Positions 1 to 6,690 of a stretch of 11,168 bases of DNA are shown in pieces. Source of the DNA: Candidatus Rifleibacteriota bacterium (GTDB lineage Bacteria; Muiribacteriota; Ozemobacteria; Ozemobacterales; Ozemobacteraceae); assembly GCA_028691595.1 (NCBI GenBank), contig JAQUZA010000071.1, positions 1 through 11,168 on the forward strand, in the 5' to 3' direction. Every line of letters begins with the position of its first letter. Position 1 is the stretch's first letter. Position numbers and translations under genes: made by a program. The notes beneath the pieces are model-generated. The model was given only the letters and a program-made list of their open reading frames with translations, did not search any database and was not told the DNA's origin.

Positions 1-855
1 ATTACAGCTCTGAAGCCATCTGATGTTATTGAAACAGTTCTTGCATCAGGGCTGAGAGGTCGTGGTGGCGGCGGTTTTCCAACCGGCCTAAAATGGAAAT
101 TCACTGCAGCTTCGCCTGAAACTCCAAAGAACGTTGTTTGCAACGCTGATGAAGGCGACCCGGGCGCATTCATGGATCGAAGCATGCTCGAAGGTGACCC
201 ACATTCAATTATAGAAGGTATGGCAATTGCTGCTTACGCAATAGGAGCCAGTCGTGGTTACGTGTATTGTCGAGCCGAATACCCAATAGCGATTGAACGG
301 TTGCAGAAAGCAATTGACCAGGCGCTCGAGGCTGGATTGCTTGGCGAAAGAATTCTTGGTTGTGATTTTTCTTTTAATCTTGAAATCAGAAAAGGCTCAG
401 GGGCTTTTGTCTGTGGCGAAGAAACCGCTTTGCTGACTTCGATCGAGGGAAATCGTGGCGAACCCAGGCCACGCCCGCCTTTTCCAGCGGTAAAAGGCCT
501 CTGGGGCAAGCCTACCATTCTCAATAATGTCGAAACTTTTGCCAATATACCTGCCATAGTTCGCAAAGGCGCTGAATGGTATGCAAAACTGGGGACCGAA
601 AAAAGTAAGGGAACGAAAGTTTTTGCCCTGGCCGGTGCAGTTAAGAATACCGGGCTGGTTGAAGTTCCAATCGGGATTTCTCTCGGGGAACTCGTTTATG
701 ACATAGGTGGTGGTATCACGGACAACAAGCCTTTTAAAGCGGCCCAGTTGGGCGGGCCATCAGGCGGGTGTATTCCCAAAGGCATCTTAACACTCCGCTT
801 GACTACGAATCACTCCAGGAACTGGGTGCAATTATGGGCTCAGGCGGGCTCATAG
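1..855 (+). CDS. hydB: NuoF/HydB-like NADH-binding flavoprotein subunit of an [FeFe]-hydrogenase, 5'-partial and frameshifted
   Basis: The reading frame is open from base 1, so the start lies upstream of the window. The protein has the NuoF/HydB order. A glycine-rich FMN/NADH-binding loop (GRGGGGFPTGLKW) lies near bases 55-96, followed by CNADEGDPGAFMDR near 139-180. The conserved GAFVCGEETALL and LNNVETFANIP segments follow, then an SLBB-type domain (about 616-720). In this family the subunit takes electrons from or gives them to NAD(H) through FMN and passes them along Fe-S clusters to the hydrogenase subunit. Homology stops at PSGGCIPK (base 780), just where the family continues with a His-Leu-Asp-Thr-Pro-like segment. 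That continuation is in frame 3 from base 783. The last 25 codons, to the stop at 853-855, look like out-of-frame noise. Bases 1-2309 are therefore best read as one gene missing one base. The family call is secure; the symbol rests on the adjacent hydA. Confidence 0.88.
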   Translation: MTALKPSDVIETVLASGLRGRGGGGFPTGLKWKFTAASPETPKNVVCNADEGDPGAFMDRSMLEGDPHSIIEGMAIAAYAIGASRGYVYCRAEYPIAIERLQKAIDQALEAGLLGERILGCDFSFNLEIRKGSGAFVCGEETALLTSIEGNRGEPRPRPPFPAVKGLWGKPTILNNVETFANIPAIVRKGAEWYAKLGTEKSKGTKVFALAGAVKNTGLVEVPIGISLGELVYDIGGGITDNKPFKAAQLGGPSGGCIPKGILTLRLTTNHSRNWVQLWAQAGS

Positions 856-2309
856 TAATGGATGAAGACAGTTGTATGGTTGATGTTGCCCGCTTCTTTC
901 TCGAATTTGTTCAGGAAGAATCATGCGGCAAATGTACGCCCTGCCGGGTTGGCACCAAACGTCTGCTGGAAATTCTTGAGCGTATCTGCGATGGAAAAGG
1001 AAAAGAGGGGGATATTGAAGACCTGATAGCCCTTGGCACACAAATTCAGCAGACTGCTCTCTGTGGCCTCGGAAAAACTGCTCCTAACCCGGTTTTGTCA
1101 ACGATAAGACATTTCCGGCATGAATACGAAGAGCATATTCGCGAAAAGAAATGTCGTGCCGGGGTTTGCGCCGGTCTGGTTCGCGCACCGTGCCAGAGTG
1201 GTTGCCCTGCTTCAGTCGATATCCCCGGGTTTGTGTCGCTGGTTGGCGAAAAACGTTACGCAGAAGCTCTCAGGCATCATCGCGAACGAAATCCGTTTGC
1301 TGCTGCCTGTGCCCGCATCTGCTTCCATCCATGCGAACACATGTGCCGGCGCTCTACCGTCGATTCATCGGTTGCCATTCGTAGCGTAAAAAGATTTATG
1401 GTCGATCAGGAACTGGTGATCCAGATCCCTGAAGTGCTCGAAAATGCACGCAATGCCGCCCGCAAAATAGCAATTGTTGGTGCCGGCCCCGCCGGGCTGT
1501 CGTGCGCATATTTTCTTGCCCGTCTTGGCTACAAACCAAAAATATTTGAAGCTGCCCCTCGACCAGGCGGAATGATGGTTCAGACAATTCCAGAGTATCG
1601 CCTGCCGCGCGAAATGCTTGCCCGCGAAATTCGCATGATTGAAGGCCTTGGCGTAGATATTGAGTGCGGCAAAGTCCTTGGCAAAGACTTCACCTTGCAA
1701 CAACTTAAAGACCAGGGTTACGAAGCAGTTTTTCTGGCAGCAGGTGCTCCCGAAGGTGTTAAAATAGGCCTTGCAGGCGAAGAATCTCAGGGTGTCATAG
1801 AAGCCATAAATTTTCTTCGAGAATACAATATTCGTGGCTCTGTGAAGGTTGGCAAACATGTGGCAATCATCGGCGGTGGCAATGCCGCCATAGACGCAGC
1901 CAGAACGGCAGTGCGACTGGGTGCCGAGACGGTTTCGGTTTTTTACAGGCGAACCCGCGAGCAAATGCCTGCCTATGAAGAAGAGATCGAAGAAGCCGAA
2001 GCTGAAGGGATAATTTTGAAGCTGCTCACGGCTCCTGAAGAAATAATTGTCGAGAATGGTCATGTTGCCGGGGTACGCTGCCGCAAAATGACACTCGGGT
2101 CATTTGACAAGACAGGCCGCCGCCGCCCCGTAGCCGGAAAAGATGGCGATTTCATGGTTCCATGTGATCAGTTGATTGCAGCTATCGGGCAGCGCGTCGA
2201 TGTGCCGGCCCTTACAGGTAATTTAAAACCGGCAGTTGCCGCAAATGGTTATATTCTGGCAAATCCACTTCCACCATTAACCGCTAACCAAAGGAGCAAT
2301 AATGCTTAA
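768..2309 (+). CDS. C-terminal part of the same HydB-like protein: NuoF Fe-S domain fused to a truncated GltD/NfnB-type NAD(P)H flavoprotein domain
   Basis: The GTG at 768 is only the first possible start in this frame. Homology begins at 783 and continues the preceding fragment. The NuoF C-terminal Fe-S domain has Cys53, Cys56, Cys59 and Cys99 (CxxCxxC plus a distant Cys) for one [4Fe-4S] cluster. HydB proteins normally go on to a ferredoxin-like tail. Here a GltD-type module follows: an N-terminal Fe-S domain (CQSGCPASVDIP, residues 142-153; CARICFHPCEHMCRR, 181-195), an FAD Rossmann motif (VGAGPAG, 237-243) and an NAD(P)H Rossmann motif (IGGGNAA, 368-374). Such modules move electrons between NAD(P)H, FAD and Fe-S clusters. 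The domain ends at LPPLTANQ plus five residues. It therefore lacks the usual C-terminal GVFAxGD-like FAD-binding segment and following helix, roughly 50 residues. The stop overlaps hydA by 8 bases. Domain calls are strong; activity is uncertain given the frameshift and short end. Confidence 0.88.
   Translation: MYSQRHLNTPLDYESLQELGAIMGSGGLIVMDEDSCMVDVARFFLEFVQEESCGKCTPCRVGTKRLLEILERICDGKGKEGDIEDLIALGTQIQQTALCGLGKTAPNPVLSTIRHFRHEYEEHIREKKCRAGVCAGLVRAPCQSGCPASVDIPGFVSLVGEKRYAEALRHHRERNPFAAACARICFHPCEHMCRRSTVDSSVAIRSVKRFMVDQELVIQIPEVLENARNAARKIAIVGAGPAGLSCAYFLARLGYKPKIFEAAPRPGGMMVQTIPEYRLPREMLAREIRMIEGLGVDIECGKVLGKDFTLQQLKDQGYEAVFLAAGAPEGVKIGLAGEESQGVIEAINFLREYNIRGSVKVGKHVAIIGGGNAAIDAARTAVRLGAETVSVFYRRTREQMPAYEEEIEEAEAEGIILKLLTAPEEIIVENGHVAGVRCRKMTLGSFDKTGRRRPVAGKDGDFMVPCDQLIAAIGQRVDVPALTGNLKPAVAANGYILANPLPPLTANQRSNNA
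781..782 (+). other. Frameshift point in the HydB-like gene (one base missing)
   Basis: Frame 1 encodes a normal NuoF sequence up to the lysine codon at 778-780. Frame 3 resumes normal NuoF sequence at the histidine codon at 783-785. Between them are only two bases, GG, where one codon is expected. Adding one base gives either GAG (Glu) or GGN (Gly), so loss of one G from a GGG run or of the A from GAG are both possible. The local sequence, CCC AAA GG in the zero frame, is not a canonical X XXY YYZ slippery heptamer. A mutation or sequencing/assembly error is therefore likelier than programmed frameshifting. Confidence 0.85.
2291..2296 (+). promoter_or_regulatory. Ribosome binding site of hydA
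   Basis: AAGGAG lies 5 bases before the ATG at 2302, an ideal Shine-Dalgarno and spacing. It sits inside the last codons of the upstream gene, so hydA is translated from the same message and may be partly coupled to it. This site fixes the hydA start. Confidence 0.8.
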
Positions 2310-4074
2310 TCTAACTATAGATAATATAAAAGTTCAGGTAGAGAACGGTGCCTCTGTCCTTGATGCCTGCAAAAAGGCTGGAAAAAGCGTGCCAACTCTC
2401 TGCTTTCTTAAAGATATTCAGGCTATCGGTGCCTGCCGCGTCTGCCTGGTCGAAGTAAAAGGCCAGAAGGATCTGGTTGCATCATGTGCCATGCCAGCAT
2501 CTGAAGGCATGGAAGTCTTTACCAACAATAACCGTGTTAGAACGGCGCGAAAGGTTGTTGTCGAGTTGCTGCTTTCTGAACACGATGGTGACTGTCAGAC
2601 CTGCGACCGTAACGATGACTGTGAATTACAGCAGGTTGCACGTGATCTGGGTATTCGATCGATCAAGTATAAAGGTGCCAAAGCTGAACGGCATAACGAT
2701 TTCAGCACTCCGGCCCTCGTGCGCGACAGCTCAAAATGTATTTCCTGTCGCCGCTGTGTGACTGTCTGCAGCCAGATTCAGCAGGTTTCAGCCCTTGTGC
2801 CCCAGTATCGCGGTTATAAAACGATTATTGGCCCGGCTTTTGCCCATCAACTCGATTCAGTAACCTGTGTTCAATGCGGTCAGTGTTCGGCAGTGTGCCC
2901 GGTAGGGGCTATTTCTGAACGTGAACAGATAGATGAGGTCTGGGCAGCTCTTGAAGACCCGGCAAAAACAGTTGTGGTTCAGACAGCTCCTGCGATCAGG
3001 GCAGCTTTGGGCGAATGTTTCGGCATGGAACCGGGAACGCTGGTCACCGGCAGAATGGTAACCGCCTTACGCCAGCTTGGTTTCGATGCCGTGTTTGATA
3101 CTAACTTTTCAGCTGATCTGACGATCATGGAAGAAGGCAGCGAACTGCTTTCGCGTCTAAAAAAGGCCCTGGTCGACAAAAAAGAAGTGGCTCTGCCAAT
3201 GTTTACAAGCTGCTCTCCCGGCTGGATATCGTTCATGGAATACTACTTTCCTGATATGCTCGATCATCTTTCTACCTGTAAGTCACCGCAGCAGATGATG
3301 GGTGCTGTCGTTAAGACCTACTACGCCAAAAAGCTTGGCAAAAAACCAGAAGAATTGTTCATGGTTTCGGTAATGCCCTGTACCGCCAAAAAATTTGAAG
3401 CCCAACGTGGCGAAATGAATGCCAGCGGAGTTCAAGATGTAGATGTGGTGCTTACAACCCGCGAACTTGGCAAAATGATCCGCCAGGCCGGTATCGATTT
3501 TGAGCATCTCGAAGATAGCGAAATGGATTCACCACTCGGGTTGTCGAGTGGTGCCGCCGACATTTTTGCCAACACGGGCGGTGTTATGGAAGCCGCTCTG
3601 AGAACGGTATATGAACTGGTCACCGGTCGGGAACTGCCTTGTAAAAACCTTCATGTTTCACCGGTTGCCGGCCTGGAAGGAATCAAAGAGGCAAAAATAA
3701 CCTTTGAAAATGTTCTGCCAGACTTTAAGTTCCTCGAAGGGGTAACAGCCTGTGTCGCGGTTGCTCATACCCTTAGAAATGCCCGTAAACTTGTGGAAAA
3801 GGTTCGCGCCGGTGAAGCACATTACCACTTTGTCGAAGTCATGACCTGCCCCGGTGGTTGTATCGGTGGTGGTGGCCAGCCGCGCATCACGACCAATGAA
3901 GTTCGTCTTGCCAGAATTGCCGCAATTTATAAAGAAGATGAAGGCAAAAAGCTGCGCAAATCACACGAAAATAAAGATATCAAACAGATTTACGGCGAGT
4001 TTCTTGGCCAGCCCCTTGGCAAGTTGTCGCATGACCTGCTTCATACCCATTATCACAAGCGGGATCGCACCTGA
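2302..4074 (+). CDS. hydA: [FeFe]-hydrogenase catalytic subunit HydA, M3 type
   Basis: A complete 590-residue protein, the usual size for M3 enzymes, which reversibly interconvert protons and H2 in the cytoplasm. From the N-terminus it has a plant-type [2Fe-2S] domain (Cys34, 45, 48, 62), a His-Cys [4Fe-4S] site (His94, Cys98, 101, 107) and a double [4Fe-4S] ferredoxin domain (Cys146/149/152/156 and 189/192/195/199). The H-cluster domain carries L1 TSCSPGW (302-308), L2 MPCTAKKFE (358-366) and L3 EVMTCPGGCIGGGGQP (512-527). The small-subunit-like C-terminal segment (about 537-590) is fused on. L1 has one cysteine where the classical TSCCP motif has two. The gene overlaps the HydB-like gene by 8 bases, so the two belong to one operon. 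That context points to an NAD(P)-linked, possibly electron-bifurcating enzyme. H-cluster maturases HydE, HydF and HydG are not in the window. Confidence 0.97.
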   Translation: MLNLTIDNIKVQVENGASVLDACKKAGKSVPTLCFLKDIQAIGACRVCLVEVKGQKDLVASCAMPASEGMEVFTNNNRVRTARKVVVELLLSEHDGDCQTCDRNDDCELQQVARDLGIRSIKYKGAKAERHNDFSTPALVRDSSKCISCRRCVTVCSQIQQVSALVPQYRGYKTIIGPAFAHQLDSVTCVQCGQCSAVCPVGAISEREQIDEVWAALEDPAKTVVVQTAPAIRAALGECFGMEPGTLVTGRMVTALRQLGFDAVFDTNFSADLTIMEEGSELLSRLKKALVDKKEVALPMFTSCSPGWISFMEYYFPDMLDHLSTCKSPQQMMGAVVKTYYAKKLGKKPEELFMVSVMPCTAKKFEAQRGEMNASGVQDVDVVLTTRELGKMIRQAGIDFEHLEDSEMDSPLGLSSGAADIFANTGGVMEAALRTVYELVTGRELPCKNLHVSPVAGLEGIKEAKITFENVLPDFKFLEGVTACVAVAHTLRNARKLVEKVRAGEAHYHFVEVMTCPGGCIGGGGQPRITTNEVRLARIAAIYKEDEGKKLRKSHENKDIKQIYGEFLGQPLGKLSHDLLHTHYHKRDRT

Positions 4075-4094
4075 TCATCACTTCCTGAAAATAA

Positions 4095-4129
4095 AACCGG
4101 GCCGGAGGCACATTGCCTCCGGCCCGGTT
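4095..4129. terminator. Bidirectional intrinsic terminator between hydA and the convergent sensor gene
   Basis: A perfect 16-bp inverted repeat (4095-4110 and 4114-4129) with a 3-base loop and a very GC-rich stem. It starts 20 bases after the hydA stop and ends 10 bases after the stop of the minus-strand gene. On the minus strand it is followed by a T-rich tract (TTATTTT), making a classic rho-independent terminator. On the plus strand the following tract (GTTGTTAG) is a poorer run, so plus-strand termination may be weaker. Confidence 0.9.
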
Positions 4130-4139
4130 GTTAGCGATA

Positions 4140-6578
4140 TCAGGCTGTGAGGGTTTCCCGGTAGAAGTTTTCCCAGATTTCACGCTCTTCGTTCATCACA
4201 TAGAGCGCAAACTGGTCACGAAGCATTTTTATACAGAAATCAAGAATAGCTTCTTCTGGCAGCCCGGTTTCATGAGAAAAATATACAAAAATGGCTCCAA
4301 GAAGCTTTGACTGATGCAGCAACGGAAATGCTATACAGCCACCCTCATTCTCGCCAAGATCGAGAGTGATCTTGTTGCGTGGATTGGTTTTTAAAACGGT
4401 CATGAATTCATGTTCGGCAGCGTTTAAAACGAGCTGGCGCGACCGGTCGAGGCGGCAGAATACTTCGGTGCTCTCATCCTGATGAATTCTTACCAGAACC
4501 GCGTCTTTAACAGGCATCATCCGGTTGAATTCGTTGAGGATACCTGAAAAGGGTTTTTCTTCATCTTCAGGCTTGCTGTAAATCATCGATTTGATGCTGT
4601 CAAGCTGAGTATAAAGTCTGGTGATCGTCTGATGGAGCTTTTCATTTTTCAGCGATGCGTCACGAGTGGTTATGGCACTGCGTATTGCCGCAGCCGAGTG
4701 TTTTAAATAATAGCTGAGCATGCTGATCAATAGCTCGGGGTTGTCTTCCTGGCCGTATTTTTCGAGCATCATCATGCCGAGAATTTTGCTCTGATGGCGC
4801 ACCGGGATGTATGCAACCAGACGCTGCATCTGCCCATTGGTAATGGCGAGCGATGCTGATTTCTCGGGGGTGATCTGGGCATTGATGATTACGGCCCTGC
4901 CTTCGTTAAATGCGGGGTCGAGCAGATCAGGATTGTTGCGCGGTACGTCGAGCAGTCTTGGTGATGCTTTGCGGATGTCGAGCATTTCGCTGCGTCGATG
5001 ATCGTTATCGTTGGTTTTAAATATATGCAGACAGGTGTTGTCAAGATTGAAGAGATCACGGGTCCTTTTTTCGATCAGGCTGGTAAGCTCCTCAATTTCA
5101 CTGCACGAATTCATTAATTCAGAAATTTCGTCGAGAATCATCTGCTTATAGTCAAGTTCAGCGCTCATCTGATCATTTGAAGATTTCAGGGTAGCCATTT
5201 CGGTCATCAGCCCTGAAATCTGATTGTTCTGATTTGAATTCTCTGCTTTTAATGATTTGAGTTTCTGGTTCAGCAGCTCGATTTCAATCGCCTTTTCATT
5301 GGCGCATTTCTGCATTTCTTCATGGGCCCGGTGGTTTTCACGGCTTTCAAGTGTGGTTTTCTCGAGGCTGGTGGATAATTCACCAAGTTCACGACCAAGA
5401 TTTTCAACGCGATTTTTCAAAAAGATTTCTTCAGTTCGTTCCTCAAATATGGCAAGAATTTTTTGCTTTTCATCGCAATCGCGAAAGCTTGAAATTCTGG
5501 CATTAAAAAGGTGCTCAGTGCCTTCCTGAGAGACGATTTTGATTTTTTCGAGAACACGGCGACTGCCGCCGGTCAAAACTGCTTGAATGACATAACCGAT
5601 GCCATATTGTTCGAGCTCAGGGTAGCATTTCATTAAATTTTTCCCGGCAATTTCAGCTGAGAAAAAATCACTGCGATCAACTTTTACTTTTTCGATGTTA
5701 CCCTCGGCATCGGTGATCATCCAGGCTGGCAAACTTTGTTCAGCGGCAAAATTTGAGGCAATTGCCCGTGAATTGCTCTTGTAGAGCATGTCATTGAGGT
5801 AGAAGATTCTTTCTTTAAAGGTCGATGTCAGCTTGTTGGCTAAAAAGGCATTTGCCAGCAGACCGGTTGCAACAACGGCAGAATTGGCGAACAGCCAGCC
5901 TGAACACTGACTGAGGTCACCAAATACCGGTGGGTAGAATTTAATGTGTGGCAGCAGCTGAAGCTTAACCATAAGACCGGTCAGAAACCATGCTCCGACA
6001 GCAAACCCTGAGTAGACAGCGCCGGTCTGCATGCCCATAACTGCGCCCGCAACGGTAATTGGAATGGCGCTCAAAAAAAACAGCGGGCTTTCGACCGATC
6101 CTGTGTATCTTGTCAGCATAAGAATCACTGCCAGATCACTGGCAATCTGAGTGTGCATGACATTCTTCAGCGAAAACGGGTTGAACGGAAGATCTTTAAG
6201 TGTTTCGAGCAGCATCAGGTAAAAAATTGCCGCAATTTTTGCCAGCACCCAGGGGATACCCGAAATCTGGCGGAATCCACCAGTTCTGATACTGGCAAAG
6301 AACCGCGAAATTGTTCGCATCAGCAGTCGTCTGAGCGTGCCAATCCCGTGGGTTATGCTCATTTGCCTGCCAAGCAAAGAAAAATGTAGAGTGAAAAAGA
6401 CGTTTACCAGGGCGAGCAGACAGCAGAGAATATATATTGGTTCAATTTTGAAGCTCATGCCAAGGGCATGAAGACTGACAATGCTGAAACCAAAAATCAA
6501 AGGAATACTTGCCCAGCGAAGCGTTATCAGGCCTCGGGCAATCTGAAGTTCTCTTATACCGGAGCGTTGAACCGTCAT
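4140..6578 (-). CDS. Membrane-bound PAS-GAF-GAF sensor protein without a recognisable output domain
   Basis: The protein has 812 residues. The N-terminal quarter is membrane-embedded, with hydrophobic segments near 15-40, 46-69, 108-126, 145-157, 164-208 (probably two) and 227-248. Its opening (RGLITLRWASIPLIFGF) resembles the start of membrane sensor regions of some histidine kinases. A PAS-like domain follows (about 283-385, including AWMITDAEGNI), then a charged helical coiled coil (about 388-480). Next come a GAF-like domain (about 482-635, including YIPVRHQSKILGMMMLEK) and a second, weaker GAF-like domain (about 680-795, including IAFPLLHQSKLLGAIFVYF). I find no HisKA/HATPase, GGDEF, EAL, HD-GYP, SpoIIE or methyl-accepting domain; the protein ends soon after GAF2. 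It may signal through a partner protein. ATG 6578 is supported by AGGAG five bases upstream. It converges on hydA, but that does not show a functional link. Confidence 0.8.
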   Translation of the reverse strand: MTVQRSGIRELQIARGLITLRWASIPLIFGFSIVSLHALGMSFKIEPIYILCCLLALVNVFFTLHFSLLGRQMSITHGIGTLRRLLMRTISRFFASIRTGGFRQISGIPWVLAKIAAIFYLMLLETLKDLPFNPFSLKNVMHTQIASDLAVILMLTRYTGSVESPLFFLSAIPITVAGAVMGMQTGAVYSGFAVGAWFLTGLMVKLQLLPHIKFYPPVFGDLSQCSGWLFANSAVVATGLLANAFLANKLTSTFKERIFYLNDMLYKSNSRAIASNFAAEQSLPAWMITDAEGNIEKVKVDRSDFFSAEIAGKNLMKCYPELEQYGIGYVIQAVLTGGSRRVLEKIKIVSQEGTEHLFNARISSFRDCDEKQKILAIFEERTEEIFLKNRVENLGRELGELSTSLEKTTLESRENHRAHEEMQKCANEKAIEIELLNQKLKSLKAENSNQNNQISGLMTEMATLKSSNDQMSAELDYKQMILDEISELMNSCSEIEELTSLIEKRTRDLFNLDNTCLHIFKTNDNDHRRSEMLDIRKASPRLLDVPRNNPDLLDPAFNEGRAVIINAQITPEKSASLAITNGQMQRLVAYIPVRHQSKILGMMMLEKYGQEDNPELLISMLSYYLKHSAAAIRSAITTRDASLKNEKLHQTITRLYTQLDSIKSMIYSKPEDEEKPFSGILNEFNRMMPVKDAVLVRIHQDESTEVFCRLDRSRQLVLNAAEHEFMTVLKTNPRNKITLDLGENEGGCIAFPLLHQSKLLGAIFVYFSHETGLPEEAILDFCIKMLRDQFALYVMNEEREIWENFYRETLTA

Positions 6579-6583
6579 ATTAT

Positions 6584-6615
6584 CTCCTGAACTAAAAACA
6601 TTGATATAGTTCAGG
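6584..6615 (-). promoter_or_regulatory. Inverted repeat overlapping the ribosome binding site of the sensor gene
   Basis: Read on the minus strand, CCTGAACT (6615-6608) and AGTTCAGG (6593-6586) form a perfect 8-bp inverted repeat around a 14-base AT-rich loop. The right arm contains the AGG of the Shine-Dalgarno AGGAG (6588-6584), which lies just before the ATG at 6578. In RNA the hairpin would partly hide the ribosome binding site; in DNA it could be an operator. The repeat is directly visible; the regulatory role is inferred. Confidence 0.5.
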
Positions 6616-6690
6616 TCAGTTATCGGCAGGGTTCTGCCTTCTGATTACAAAAAAAATGGGTTCTGGCCGGGATTGAGCTTATGGTTGCTG

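Noticed and set aside
772..783. Programmed -1 ribosomal frameshift site
   Set aside because: The zero-frame codons CCC AAA preceded by T do not allow good re-pairing after a -1 slip, and I found no obvious downstream stimulatory hairpin. A missing base is simpler.
1365..2063. Long minus-strand open frame (232 codons) opposite the GltD domain
   Set aside because: It has no recognisable family and lies wholly opposite strongly conserved plus-strand protein motifs; it is a by-product of that coding sequence.
6625..6656. Terminator for the exported-protein gene (8-base A/T run with a small GGCAG/CTGCC hairpin)
   Set aside because: On the minus strand the T-run comes before the hairpin, and the hairpin is followed by mixed sequence. 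The order is wrong for an intrinsic terminator.
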